A stretch of 64,000 bases of DNA from Streptomyces sp. NBC_00483 (GCF_036013745.1 NZ_CP107880.1:930001-994000), one strand, 5' to 3'. Counted from the first letter of the stretch, positions 1-8,292 are shown. Notes: generated by a model from the letters alone, not told the origin. Made by a program: numbers and translations.

Positions 1-862
1 CCGCGCGCGCGGCACCGAGCAGATCGGGGAACTGCTCACCCGGCGCGAGGCCGGCACCCGTGGCCGGCTCCGCTCGACGACCGTGAAGATCATGCAGGAC
101 GGGGTGGCTGAGAACGGCACGGCGGCGCTGCTCGGCCCGTATCTCGACGGCTGCGGCTGCCGGTCGGACAACAGCGGGATCAGCTTCGTACCGCCCGAGG
201 CGCTGAAGAAGTACGTGACCGAGCTGGACGCCCACGGTTTCCAGGTGCACTTCCACGCGCTCGGCGACCGGGCCGTCCGCGAGGCACTCGATGCCGTGGA
301 AGCGGCACGGGGGGCCAATGGTTGGACGGATACCCGCCCGCACCTGGCTCACCTTCAGGTCGTGCACCCCGATGACATCGGCCGGTTCCGGGAACTGGGC
401 GCGACGGCGAACATGCAGGCGCTGTGGGCCGCGCACGAGCCGCAGATGGACGAGCTGACGATCCCGTTCCTCGGGGCGGAGCGCTCGGCCTGGCAGTACC
501 CGTTCGCGGCGCTGCTGGGGGCGGGGGCGACGCTTGCGGCGGGCAGCGACTGGCCGGTGAGCAGCCCGGATCCGTTGCAGGGGATCCATGTCGCGGTGAA
601 CCGGGTGCTGGCGGATGCGCCTGCGGGGACGCCGGTGTTCCTGCCGGAGCAGCGGATCGGGCTGGGCGATGCGCTCGCGGCGTATACCTCCGGTAGCGCG
701 TACGTGAATCATCTTGACGCGGATACCGGGGTCATCGCGGGCGGGTGCCTCGCAGACCTCGTGGTCCTTGACCGGGACCCGTTTGCCGGGCCCGCGACGG
801 AGATCGGCGCGACGCGTGTCGAGCAGACCTTCGTCGGGGGTCAGCGAGTGTTTGCCAGTTGA
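1..862 (+). CDS. amidohydrolase family protein, C-terminal part (5' end outside window)
   Basis: The reading frame is open from base 2, so the N-terminus lies outside the window and the ATG at 83 is internal. The visible protein resembles the Amidohydrolase_3 (YtcJ-like) family: it has the VKIMQDGV segment, HFHALGDRAV (a metal-ligand His region), HLAHLQVVHPDD, AAGSDWPVSSPDPL (the conserved Asp near the metal centre), and a C-terminal beta-sandwich return with GCLADLVVLDRDPF. Members are metal-dependent hydrolases acting on C-N bonds, usually cytoplasmic, and the substrate cannot be told from sequence. The gene ends in TGA at 860-862 and is followed directly by a GC-rich hairpin repeat. Confidence 0.85.
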   Translation, partial: RARGTEQIGELLTRREAGTRGRLRSTTVKIMQDGVAENGTAALLGPYLDGCGCRSDNSGISFVPPEALKKYVTELDAHGFQVHFHALGDRAVREALDAVEAARGANGWTDTRPHLAHLQVVHPDDIGRFRELGATANMQALWAAHEPQMDELTIPFLGAERSAWQYPFAALLGAGATLAAGSDWPVSSPDPLQGIHVAVNRVLADAPAGTPVFLPEQRIGLGDALAAYTSGSAYVNHLDADTGVIAGGCLADLVVLDRDPFAGPATEIGATRVEQTFVGGQRVFAS

Positions 863-867
863 CGCCC

Positions 868-931
868 AACGGGGCTGGGGCCTCGGGGCTCTGCCCCGGA
901 CCCCGCGCCTCAATCGCCGGCGGGGCTTGAG
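868..931. repeat. Streptomyces dispersed GC-rich intergenic repeat, copy 1
   Basis: The segment carries GGGGCTCTGCCCCGGACCCC followed by a CGCCGGCGGGGCTTGA end. Sequences of this shape recur between genes in Streptomyces genomes. The GGGGC-TCT-GCCCC hairpin directly follows the amidohydrolase stop and may act as its terminator. A related copy lies inverted at 62894-62946 in this window. Confidence 0.7.
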
Positions 932-946
932 AAACCCGACCCGGCG

Positions 947-1123
947 TCAGTCCACGCTGGGCAGAATGTGCGGCTCCGCAAGATCGTCCTCGTAACCCGC
1001 GAGGCGAATCGGCGCCGACCTCGCCCAGACGTCGAGACTGCCAAGCTTCTCCGGCCTGCGTCGGCCGGCCCGCTCGGCTCGGTCCTTCGGGCTCTGTTCG
1101 CGATTCGTCTTCTCTGGTGTCAC
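947..1123 (-). CDS. small hypothetical protein, 58 aa
   Basis: A GTG start at 1123 is preceded by AAGGAG with a 6-nt spacer, a near-ideal ribosome site, and the frame ends in TGA at 947. The N-terminal half is highly basic and hydrophilic (Lys, Arg, Glu). The C-terminal half changes character to a mixed aromatic and acidic segment, SLDVWARSAPIRLAGYEDD, ending EPHILPSVD. There is no signal peptide or membrane segment. The two-part layout (charged leader, distinct tail) resembles some modified-peptide precursors, but no maturation enzyme is adjacent and I do not recognise the family. It could equally be a small regulatory or stress protein. The strong ribosome site and non-random tail make it likely real. 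Confidence 0.6.
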   Translation of the reverse strand: MTPEKTNREQSPKDRAERAGRRRPEKLGSLDVWARSAPIRLAGYEDDLAEPHILPSVD

Positions 1124-1592
1124 CGCGCACTCCTTGTGTGTCGGGTAACCCGCTTCGGCGGTCCGTCCCTGCGTCGCGCGGGGTCCGGCGCCCGATCGGG
1201 CTTGTGTAGAGGGCCAGTTCGGGCGCGGTGGCGCCGGTTGTCGCTCGTTGGGTCGGCCGTGGTTCTCGGTCTGTCCCTGTACGGCCACCATGGGTCGAGG
1301 TGTCGGACCCACTTGCGGTAACCGTGCGGCTACAGCCTAACCATATGAGCGGGGGTCCGCTCACTGGGGCTGGAATCTCTGGGTCTTTCGGAGGTCGCCT
1401 GGCGTTCATTCAGCCATGGACACCCGTCCAGGCGCGAAGGGTTTTCGCTCGTACGGGGGCACTTCAGGACATCACGGCGTGTCGCCAGGTGGTGTTGACG
1501 CGGCCCCAGGCGTCACCCGGGGCCGACGAGGCGCGTGGGACGGGGCGGCCGACGCCGAAGATTGGCGTCAACTCGCCCCCTGCCGCCGGAGG
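1124..1592. other. 469-bp region without a gene
   Basis: This lies upstream of the 58-aa gene and downstream of the CcdA-like gene, both on the minus strand. No reading frame here has a convincing ribosome site or protein-like composition. A GC-rich inverted repeat, CGGCCCC (1501-1507) with GGGGCCG (1519-1525), could be a weak terminator for the CcdA-like gene. On the minus strand, TAGGCT around 1338-1343 is a possible -10 box for the small gene, with no clear -35. Confidence 0.4.
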
Positions 1593-2435
1593 CTAATCGC
1601 TCTCGACCGGAACGTTCGCTGCTCGCCCGCGCAGGGTCCGTACAAGGAAGAACGCCCCCACCAGCACGACGACCGCGACCAGGACGAGCAGGTCCGGGAC
1701 GCGGTCGCCCATGCCGCGCGCCCACTGCTCGGCGGCGAACGAGTTGTCGACGTCGAGGAGTCCGGGAAGCGCCGTCGTCCCGTCGAAGACCAGAAACAGC
1801 GTGCCGAGCGCCAGGAAGAACAGACCGGAAGCCAGCGACGTCGAGTGCGTTTCGAAACGGCCGATGCGGACCGGACGGCCGCGCAGCCACCGCTTCCCGC
1901 CAAGGTCGAACCGTTCCCACAACAGCGCGAGCAGGAACAGCGGTACGGCCATGCCCAGGGCGTACACCGCGAGCAGCGCTCCGCCGTACACCGGGTGCCC
2001 GCCGAGCGCCGCGACCGTGAGGACGCTGCCGAGGATCGGTCCCGCGCAGAAGCCGGCGAGGCCGTAGACCGCCCCGAGCGCGTACACCGACACCGCGTTG
2101 GTGGGGCGGATGCGGCCGGAGAGTTCCGACATGCGGCGGGAGGCGAAGCCGCGTCCCGCGATCTGCAGCACCCCGAGCGCGATGATCAGCCAGCCGCCGA
2201 TGGAGACGAGCAGGTCACGGTTGCCGTAGAAGAATCGGCCCGCGTACGAGCCGGCGGCGCCGAGCGGGACCAGGGTGGTGGCGAGCCCGAGGTAGAAGAC
2301 TCCAGTGCGGGCGACGAGCCGCGTCGGGCTGTCGATGGAGTACGCGAAGAACGCGGGCAGCAGCAACGCGCTGCACGGGCTGAGCAGCGCGAGCAGGCCG
2401 CCGAGGAATGCCGCGAAGTAGCCGATGTCGCTCAC
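1593..2435 (-). CDS. CcdA/DsbD-type transmembrane thiol-disulfide transporter
   Basis: This 280-residue integral membrane protein matches the cytochrome c biogenesis CcdA / DsbD transmembrane family, which carries electrons from cytoplasmic thioredoxin across the membrane to extracytoplasmic thiol proteins. About six hydrophobic segments are visible. The two characteristic Cys lie in LLSPCSALLLPAF near the N-terminus and in AGFCAGPILGSV in mid-protein. The GTG start overlaps the TGA of the upstream thioredoxin gene (GTGA), so the pair is translationally coupled and this protein probably reduces or recycles that partner. A Dsb-like function in copper or cytochrome maturation is inference. Confidence 0.85.
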   Translation of the reverse strand: MSDIGYFAAFLGGLLALLSPCSALLLPAFFAYSIDSPTRLVARTGVFYLGLATTLVPLGAAGSYAGRFFYGNRDLLVSIGGWLIIALGVLQIAGRGFASRRMSELSGRIRPTNAVSVYALGAVYGLAGFCAGPILGSVLTVAALGGHPVYGGALLAVYALGMAVPLFLLALLWERFDLGGKRWLRGRPVRIGRFETHSTSLASGLFFLALGTLFLVFDGTTALPGLLDVDNSFAAEQWARGMGDRVPDLLVLVAVVVLVGAFFLVRTLRGRAANVPVESD

Positions 2436-3199
2436 TTGCCGCCGCCGGACTTCGCGGACTGTTCCTTCGCGGACCGGTCCTTCGCCGCCTCGATGGCCTG
2501 CTCGAAGGCGGCCTCGGGCTGCGCGCCCGCGATGGGCTGGCCGTTGATGAGGAAGGACGGCGTGGAGGTGGCTCCGAGCGCGTACGCCTCGTCGCTGTCC
2601 TGCTTCACCGCCGCCTGCGCCGCCTTGCCTGCGCGGTCGGTGCGGAACCGGTCGAGGTCCTTCACCCCGGCCTCGCGGGCGAGCGCGTCGAGGCGGTCCG
2701 CGCCGAAGCCCTTGTCCTTGGCGCCGTCGGCGTACGCCGCCTTGTGGAACTGCCAGAAGCGGCCCTGCTGTCCGGCGGCCCACGCGGCGCGCGCGGCGGA
2801 CTGCGAGTCGGCGCCGAAGATCGGGAAGTTGCGCCACTCGATGCGCAGCGTGCCGTCGTCGACGTACTTCTTCACCAGGTCGGGTTCGGTGTCGCGAGCG
2901 AACTTCCCGCAGTAGCCGCACTTGAAGTCGGCGTACTCGATGAGCACCACGGGCGCGTCGGCGCGGCCCTGCGCGAGCGGGTCCTTGGCGTCGCGCCGGG
3001 CGAGCTTCACGAGCTTGTCGGTCAGCTCGTCGTTGGCCTCGGTGGTGTCCGCCTGCTGCTGGTCGGCCACGTCGGTACGGGCCTCGGGCCTGGTCGCGGT
3101 GTACGAGACGGTGCCGAGGAGGATCGCGGCCACGGCGACGGATGCGGCGATCGCGGCGGTGCGGCGCTGCTTGGCGCGGATGGAGGTGTTCTTGGGCAT
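2432..3199 (-). CDS. DsbA-like membrane-anchored thioredoxin-fold protein
   Basis: The protein has 255 residues. A basic N-terminus (SIRAKQRR) is followed by one hydrophobic segment at about residues 14-33, an anchor or uncleaved signal. A thioredoxin_4/DsbA-type domain starts near residue 75. The active site is FKCGYCGKF (Cys94 and Cys97) and the cis-proline loop is GATSTPSFLING. It probably catalyses disulfide exchange outside the membrane. ATG 3199 is chosen because AAGGA lies about 10 nt upstream and the basic-hydrophobic N-terminus begins there; upstream in-frame sequence looks non-coding. The gene overlaps the CcdA-like gene by 4 nt, so the two form a redox unit. Confidence 0.88.
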   Translation of the reverse strand: MPKNTSIRAKQRRTAAIAASVAVAAILLGTVSYTATRPEARTDVADQQQADTTEANDELTDKLVKLARRDAKDPLAQGRADAPVVLIEYADFKCGYCGKFARDTEPDLVKKYVDDGTLRIEWRNFPIFGADSQSAARAAWAAGQQGRFWQFHKAAYADGAKDKGFGADRLDALAREAGVKDLDRFRTDRAGKAAQAAVKQDSDEAYALGATSTPSFLINGQPIAGAQPEAAFEQAIEAAKDRSAKEQSAKSGGGK

Positions 3200-3233
3200 G
3201 ACGAAGTCGTCCTTGCGTGCGTGAGGAATGCGT

Positions 3234-3259
3234 GATGACGGGTGGGGCGGGGCGTCATC
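3234..3259 (-). terminator. hairpin after the 3259-3624 gene
   Basis: GATGACG (3234-3240) pairs with CGTCATC (3253-3259) across a G-rich loop, starting at the stop codon of the minus-strand gene. It is a plausible weak terminator with no U-tract. Confidence 0.4.
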
Positions 3260-3624
3260 TACACGCGCAGGACGGACAGTTCGACCGGTGAGGGCGGATC
3301 GTTGGGCGGCGGCGGGCCGCGACCCGCCGGGGTCGGCGGCACGATGCCCGTGAGCGGCGCGGCGGCGCCGTGCCCGTGGGCGTACGCGAGCGGGGCGAGG
3401 AGTTCGTGGGCGCTCGTGCCGCGCGTGGGCACGCCCTGGCGACTGTCGGGGGCGTGCTGTCCCTGCGGGTCGCAGTCCGGTGTGCCGGGCGACGCCAGTT
3501 GCTGTACGGACGCGAGGGCCGGGGCCGGTTCGACGGGCGCGCCGCCGAAGTCGCTGCCCCATGCCGTGCCCAGCACGGTGACCAGGAGGGTCACCAGCAG
3601 AGCGGGAACGGTGAGGCGGCGCAT
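3259..3624 (-). CDS. hypothetical secreted protein, about 121 aa
   Basis: The protein opens with a signal-like segment, MRRLTVPALLVTLLVTVLGT, and continues as a Pro/Ala/Gly-rich, low-complexity chain with a His-containing stretch (LAYAHGHGAAAP) and a Pro-rich end. No catalytic motif is visible. It sits just upstream of the DsbA-like/CcdA-like pair on the same strand, so an extracytoplasmic role is plausible. The start is uncertain: ATG 3624 gives the cleanest signal peptide, ATG 3642 adds six residues, and neither has a good ribosome site. Function unknown. Confidence 0.5.
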   Translation of the reverse strand: MRRLTVPALLVTLLVTVLGTAWGSDFGGAPVEPAPALASVQQLASPGTPDCDPQGQHAPDSRQGVPTRGTSAHELLAPLAYAHGHGAAAPLTGIVPPTPAGRGPPPPNDPPSPVELSVLRV

Positions 3625-3753
3625 GCGGCAATTCTGCACCATGGGAGAAAGGGGACAGCGTTCACGTCCTGTTGACCGGTGGGTCGGCTCGGCCTCAGTT
3701 CGCCATGGTCTGCTTCCGGACAGGCTGCGGAAGAGCTTCGGGAGGAGCCGTCC

Positions 3754-4317
3754 ATGGAACGCGTCGAACTGCGCACCGTCGAGGAATTGATGGCCGCCCT
3801 GCACGCCTGCCGGGGCGCCTGGGACGCCCCGGACCGCAGCGGCGACCCCGTCGATCTGCACGACCACGCGCTGCAGACGGCGGCGTTGCTGCGCCGCTCC
3901 CGGCCCAGCGACAAGGAGTTGCAGGTCGCGGGCCTCGTCCACGACCTCGGACATCTGCTGTGCCCGGGCGACGACGCGGGACACGCGGACCGGGCGGCGG
4001 ACGCGGTGCGCGGCCTCCTTGGCGAGCGGGTGGCACAGCTCGTACGGCTGCACGTGCCGGCGAAGCGGTATCTGGCGACGACCGAGCCGGGGCGCGGCCT
4101 GTCCCCGCAGAGCGCGCTGACGCTGGGCGTTCAGGGCGGGCCGATGACGCCCCGGGAGGTGGCGGCGTTCGAGGCGGACCCGCATGCCGAGGACGCGGTG
4201 ACGGTGCGGCAGGCGGACGACGCGGGCAAGGTGGTGGGCCTCGACGCGGGGGTCATGGAGGACTGGCGCCCGGTGCTCGAACTCGTGGCGGCCACCCACG
4301 CCTCGTACGTCCGCTAG
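3754..4317 (+). CDS. HD-domain protein related to PhnZ (phosphonate operon HD family)
   Basis: This 187-residue protein starts at ATG 3754, six nt after GGAGGAG. Its metal-ligand pattern follows the PhnZ/TIGR03276 type of HD protein: His38, the His63-Asp64 pair in AGLVHDLGHLL, His77, His100 and Lys104 in VRLHVPAKRYL, and an Asp near 156 in RQADDAGKV. The stretch LGVQGGPMTPREVAAFE is also typical. PhnZ is a mixed-valent di-iron oxygenase that cleaves hydroxylated aminoethylphosphonate. The Tyr/Glu lid residues of PhnZ are not evident here, so the substrate may differ. No other phosphonate gene is adjacent; the next gene is a short-chain dehydrogenase on the same strand. Plain phosphohydrolase activity is the alternative. 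Confidence 0.75.
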   Translation: MERVELRTVEELMAALHACRGAWDAPDRSGDPVDLHDHALQTAALLRRSRPSDKELQVAGLVHDLGHLLCPGDDAGHADRAADAVRGLLGERVAQLVRLHVPAKRYLATTEPGRGLSPQSALTLGVQGGPMTPREVAAFEADPHAEDAVTVRQADDAGKVVGLDAGVMEDWRPVLELVAATHASYVR

Positions 4318-4400
4318 GTCGGCGGCCTCCACAAACGACCCACGAAGCGTGCACAACTGACACATCGTCATACACCGTGCGCCCGTGAGACCGTACGCGC

Positions 4401-5249
4401 ATGGCTGCGTCCCCGATGGCTCCCACGGATCACCCGCGCGTGCTCGACGGCAGGGCGGCCGTCGTGACCGGTGCCTCGCGCGGCATCGGCCGCGCGATCG
4501 CGGAGGAACTCGCAGACTCCGGCGCCCTGTTGTGCGTGACGGCGCGGGATCCGCACGGGGTACGCGAGGCCGTCGCGGCGCTGCGGGCGCGGGGCGCGGA
4601 GGCGGTGGGTGTGCCCGGGTCCGTGGCCGATCCGGCGCATCTGTGGGAGGTGACGGAGCGGACGATGGCCGAGTTCGGGCGGGTCGACATCGTCGTGAAC
4701 AACGCCGCGACCAACCAGCCGTACGGCCCGCTCATGGACGCCGACCCGGACGTCTGGCGCACGGCCTTCACGATGAACGTGGAGGCGCCGCTGCGTCTGG
4801 TGCAGTGCGCGTGGCGGGCGTGGATGAGCGAGCACGGCGGCGCCGTCGTCAATGTGTGCACGGAGGGCGCGGGCCATGTCGGCCCGAACGTCGGCGCGTA
4901 CGGCACCAGCAAGGCGGCGCTGCTGCACCTGACCGCTCAACTGGCGGGCGAGATGGGCCCGTTGGTGCGCGTGAACTCCGTCTCCCCCGGCCTGGTCCGC
5001 ACCGAGATGGCCCGCTTCGTGTGGGAGCGGGCCGAGGAGTCGGTGGCGGCGGGCCTTCCGGCCGGGCGGATCGGGGAGCCGGAGGACGTGGCGCGCGCAG
5101 TGCGCTGGCTGGCCTCGGACGAGGCGTCCTGGATCACCGGGGCGGAGCTGCTCGTGGACGGCGGTACGCGGGTGCGCGCCGCCTCAGCGGGCGGCGCGTC
5201 GAACGACGCCGTCCACAAGCAGCTCCGTCACCACTTGCCGGGCTCGTAG
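4401..5249 (+). CDS. SDR family NAD(P)-dependent oxidoreductase
   Basis: This classical short-chain dehydrogenase has 282 residues. The cofactor motif TGASRGIG is at 24-31 and NNAA at 100-103. The catalytic Tyr167 and Lys171 lie in YGTSK, and the usual PG motif is in VSPGLVRTEM. The residue in the catalytic Ser position (13 before Tyr) is Thr154 (NVCTEG), a conservative swap that keeps a hydroxyl. The C-terminal LLVDGGTRVR is typical. The N-terminal Met has no clear ribosome site, and ATG 4416 is an alternative start. The 3' end overlaps the next, convergent gene by 22 nt. The substrate is unknown. Confidence 0.9.
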   Translation: MAASPMAPTDHPRVLDGRAAVVTGASRGIGRAIAEELADSGALLCVTARDPHGVREAVAALRARGAEAVGVPGSVADPAHLWEVTERTMAEFGRVDIVVNNAATNQPYGPLMDADPDVWRTAFTMNVEAPLRLVQCAWRAWMSEHGGAVVNVCTEGAGHVGPNVGAYGTSKAALLHLTAQLAGEMGPLVRVNSVSPGLVRTEMARFVWERAEESVAAGLPAGRIGEPEDVARAVRWLASDEASWITGAELLVDGGTRVRAASAGGASNDAVHKQLRHHLPGS

Positions 5250-6751
5250 TCCTTCAGGAAGACGCCGTACACGTCGTCGCCGGCCTCGCCGCGGACGACG
5301 GGGTCGTAGACGCGGGCGGCGCCGTCGACCAGGTCGAGCGGGGCGTGGAAGCCCTCCTCGGCGAGGCGCAGCTTGTCGTAGTGCGGGCGTTCGTCGGTGA
5401 TCCAGCCGGTGTCGACGGAGGTCATCAGGATGCCGTCGGCCTGGAACATCTCGTGGGCGCTGGTGCGCGTCACCATGTTCATCGCGGCCTTGGCGGCGTT
5501 GGTGTTCGGGTGGCCCGCGCCCTTGTAGCCGCGGCCGAAGACACCCTCCATCGCCGAGACGTTCACGACGTACGCGCGTCCGCTCTCCGCCTTCTTCGCG
5601 GCGTCGGACATGGCCGGGCGCAGCGCGCTGATCAGGATGAACGGCGACGTGTAGTTGCAGAGCTGGGTCTCGAGCAGCTCGACCGGGGAGATCTGGTCGA
5701 TGGTCTGCACCCAGGTGTTGGAATCGACGACGTCGGGGACGAGGCCGCCCGCGTCGATCGCGGAGCCGTCGAGGTGCCGCTCGACGCTCGCGTTGCCCGC
5801 GACGAGCGCCAGGTCGGCGACCTTCTGGGCGTCGATGCCGCTGGTGCCGATGGGCAGCGCGGCGATGCCGTCGACGGAGCCCGAGTTGAAGGCGCCGATG
5901 ACGTGGTGCGGCGGCAGCTCTCCTGCGGGCAGCGGCGCGCTCTCGCCGTCGACGAGGGCGGCGTAGGCGGAGGGCAGGCGGCGCACGGTCTGCGTCGCGT
6001 TGTTGATGAGGATGTCGAGCGGGCCCGCGGCGGCGACCTGCTCGGCGAGGGCGACGGCCTGGCCCGGGTCGCGCAGGTCGAGGCCGACGACCTCCAGGCG
6101 GTGGATCCAGTCCGCCGAGTCCTCCATCGCCTTGAAGCGGCGGATGGCGTCCTTGGGGAACCGGGTGGTGATCGTGGTGTGCGCGCCGTCACGGAGGAGG
6201 CGCAGCGCGATGTACATGCCGATCTTGGCGCGGCCGCCGGTGAGCAGGGCGCGCTTGCCGCTGAGGTCGGCGCGGGCGTCGCGCTTGGTCCGGTTCAGGC
6301 GGGCGCAGTCGGGACAGAGCTGGTGGTAGAAGTAGTCGACTTCCACGTACCGGGTCTTGCAGGTGTAGCAGGAGCGCGGGCGCTGGAGTATCCCCGCGAA
6401 CCTGCCCTCCTCGGTCTGCGAGGAAGGCAGGATGCCCTCGGTCTCGTCGTCGATGCGCTGCGCGGACCCGGTCGCCGTCGCCTCGGTGACCGCCTTGTCG
6501 TGGGCGGTCTTGGCGGCGCGGCGCTCCTGGCGGCGGCGCTGCTTCACGGTCCGGTAGATGCCGGCGGTGGCCCTGCGGACGGTGATCGCGTCGGGATGGT
6601 CGACGTCGATCTCGTCGAGCTCCTCCAGCACACTGAGGCAGACGGCGAGCCGCTCGGGGTCGATGCCGGGGCCGAGGTCGGCGTCGCCGCTCTCGACGGC
6701 GTCCGTGGCCTCGACGACCTCGTCGGCCTGGTTGTCCTCTGTCACGGTCAT
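5228..6751 (-). CDS. large SDR-fold protein with a four-cysteine N-terminal extension
   Basis: The protein has 507 residues, about twice a classical SDR. Residues 1-150 form an acidic then basic extension ending in a CYTC...CPDC pair (Cys128, 131, 146, 149), a likely zinc site. The Rossmann part begins near 163 with LLTGGRAKIG and has a later NNATQ motif. In the catalytic segment the expected YxxxK reads TNAAK (HPNTNAAKAAMNM): Lys is kept, Tyr is replaced by Thr. Ser is present in VNVSAMEG. The cofactor fold is therefore clear but classical dehydrogenase chemistry is doubtful. GAGGAA lies about 12 nt before the ATG. It is tail-to-tail overlapped with the preceding SDR gene. Confidence 0.85.
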   Translation of the reverse strand: MTVTEDNQADEVVEATDAVESGDADLGPGIDPERLAVCLSVLEELDEIDVDHPDAITVRRATAGIYRTVKQRRRQERRAAKTAHDKAVTEATATGSAQRIDDETEGILPSSQTEEGRFAGILQRPRSCYTCKTRYVEVDYFYHQLCPDCARLNRTKRDARADLSGKRALLTGGRAKIGMYIALRLLRDGAHTTITTRFPKDAIRRFKAMEDSADWIHRLEVVGLDLRDPGQAVALAEQVAAAGPLDILINNATQTVRRLPSAYAALVDGESAPLPAGELPPHHVIGAFNSGSVDGIAALPIGTSGIDAQKVADLALVAGNASVERHLDGSAIDAGGLVPDVVDSNTWVQTIDQISPVELLETQLCNYTSPFILISALRPAMSDAAKKAESGRAYVVNVSAMEGVFGRGYKGAGHPNTNAAKAAMNMVTRTSAHEMFQADGILMTSVDTGWITDERPHYDKLRLAEEGFHAPLDLVDGAARVYDPVVRGEAGDDVYGVFLKDYEPGKW

Positions 6752-6843
6752 CGCCGCTGCTGTTCCTCGTGTCGCTCGTGCCGCGGCGACACCTGGGGGC
6801 CGCGGCTGCCAAAAGGCGGCACCTTACAGGTCACTCGGTTGAT

Positions 6844-6871
6844 CCCGCCAGATCCGGAGGATACTGGCGGG
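6844..6871 (-). terminator. hairpin after the acyltransferase gene
   Basis: CCCGCCAG (6844-6851) pairs with CTGGCGGG (6864-6871), and the loop can extend the stem with ATCC/GGAT. It lies between the stop of the minus-strand acyltransferase gene (6916) and the start of the large SDR gene. Confidence 0.6.
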
Positions 6872-6915
6872 AGCGGCGTCGACCCAAATGACGGCCGTCG
6901 GCACCAGCGGCTACG

Positions 6916-8292
6916 TCAGGTCGCCGCCTTCTCGCACGCCGCCCCGAGCGCGGCCACTTCCTCCCGGATCGCCCGCGCCAGCACGTCGAGGTCCGGTACG
7001 GCGCTCGCGTCGGCGACGAGGCCGTAGTGGACCCGCCCGCGGTACGTCGACACCGCCACCGCGAGGGACTGGCCCTGGGCCAGCGGCGCCAGCGGGAAGA
7101 CCTCGGTGAGCGGGCAGCCGCCCAGTTTCAGGCCGAGGCTGGGCAGCGGCACGCTCGTGACCAGCAGGTCGAAGAGGAGGCGCGCGTTCTGGCCGACGAG
7201 GCCGCCGCCGAGCCGGAGGCCGAGCGGTGGGACGTGGTCGGCGAGCAGGGCGACGGCGCCCGCGCCGCGCGTGGGCCCGACGTCCTTGCGCCGGTTCATG
7301 GCGGCCCGTACGACCCGCAGCCGCTCCACCGGGTCCGGCTCGGCGACGGGCAGGCGCAGGAGGTAGCCGGAGAGCCGGTTGCCCTGCGGGTGGGCGGTGC
7401 GGGGCCTGCGCCGGGAGACCGGGACGAGGGCGCGGGGCTCGACGCCCTCGCTGCCGTCGCCGCGCTCGTCGAGCCAGCGCCTGACGGCTCCGGCGACCAC
7501 GGCTATCAGCACGTCGTTCACCGTGCCGCCGACCGTCTTGCGGATGCGGTGCACGTCGTCGAGGTCGAGCACGACCCCTGCGGTGCTCCGGGTGCCGCTG
7601 GCCTTCGAGGTGAGCGCGGGCGACGTGCGGACGCCCCAGGTGGCGCGGGCGACGGACGCGCCGATGGACACGGCCTGTGTGGCGCTGGTCGCCAGCGCCC
7701 GCACATGGTCGGGGTAGCGGCGCGGGTCGAGGTCACCGAGGGTGATCTCGCGCAGGCCGGGAAACGGGAGGCGCAGGCCGCGGCGCGGCGCGGGCGCGTC
7801 CTTCGGGGCGCGACCGGCGGGCAGGTCGATCGGGTCCATGACGCCGGCGGCGAGGGTCAGGGCGCGCAGCCCGTCGGCGAGGGCGTGGTGGAACTTGAAG
7901 AGCACGGCGAACGACGCGCCGTCGGCGGCCGGCAGCACATGCGCCTCCCACGGCGGGCGGCCGCGGTCGAGCGGGCGCTCCATCAGCGCGCCCGCGGCGG
8001 CGTGGAAGTCGTCGACGGGCCCGGCCATCCACACGTGGTCGAGCGGGTCGAAGTCGGCGGCCGGCACGCGGGCCGCGCCGCCGACCGGCACGAGCACGCC
8101 GGCGATCCGCATCCGCAGGCCCGCCACGCCCGCGGCGCGGGTGGCGAGCAGCTCGAAGGCGTGCCGGGCGGCTCCGGGGTCGTCGGCCTCGAACACGCCC
8201 AACGCCCCGAGGTGCATGGGGTGTTCGGCGGTCTCGATGTTCCAGAAAGTCAGGTCGAGTGGAGCGAGCAAGTCCGAACTCAGAGAGGTCAT
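6916..8292 (-). CDS. wax ester synthase/diacylglycerol acyltransferase (WS/DGAT) family
   Basis: The 458-residue protein matches the bacterial WS/DGAT family, which esterifies fatty alcohols or diacylglycerol with acyl-CoA to form storage lipid at the inner membrane face. The condensing motif HHALADG (His135, His136, Asp140) is intact. The N-terminal LAPLDLTFWNIETAEHPMHLG, the PPWEAHVLP segment and the later VNDVLIAVVAGAVRRWL and SGYLLRLPVAEPDP stretches are characteristic, and the length is normal (about 450-470). The start at 8292 follows a GAG-rich site; an upstream in-frame codon at 8355 would add an implausible tail. Streptomyces use such enzymes to store triacylglycerol. Confidence 0.9.
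   Translation of the reverse strand: MTSLSSDLLAPLDLTFWNIETAEHPMHLGALGVFEADDPGAARHAFELLATRAAGVAGLRMRIAGVLVPVGGAARVPAADFDPLDHVWMAGPVDDFHAAAGALMERPLDRGRPPWEAHVLPAADGASFAVLFKFHHALADGLRALTLAAGVMDPIDLPAGRAPKDAPAPRRGLRLPFPGLREITLGDLDPRRYPDHVRALATSATQAVSIGASVARATWGVRTSPALTSKASGTRSTAGVVLDLDDVHRIRKTVGGTVNDVLIAVVAGAVRRWLDERGDGSEGVEPRALVPVSRRRPRTAHPQGNRLSGYLLRLPVAEPDPVERLRVVRAAMNRRKDVGPTRGAGAVALLADHVPPLGLRLGGGLVGQNARLLFDLLVTSVPLPSLGLKLGGCPLTEVFPLAPLAQGQSLAVAVSTYRGRVHYGLVADASAVPDLDVLARAIREEVAALGAACEKAAT

Noticed and set aside
1338..1343. Promoter for the 58-aa gene
   Set aside because: TAGGCT alone without a -35 is too common to call; mentioned only as a possibility.
1416..2915. Plus-strand open frame opposite the CcdA-like and DsbA-like genes
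   Set aside because: The sequence is rich in Arg, Glu, Gln and Asp without protein-like organisation and lies opposite two well-supported genes.
4385..7027. Long plus-strand open frame across both SDR genes
   Set aside because: It reads an off frame of the first SDR and the reverse of the second; low-complexity Gly/Arg/Ala composition and no start signal.
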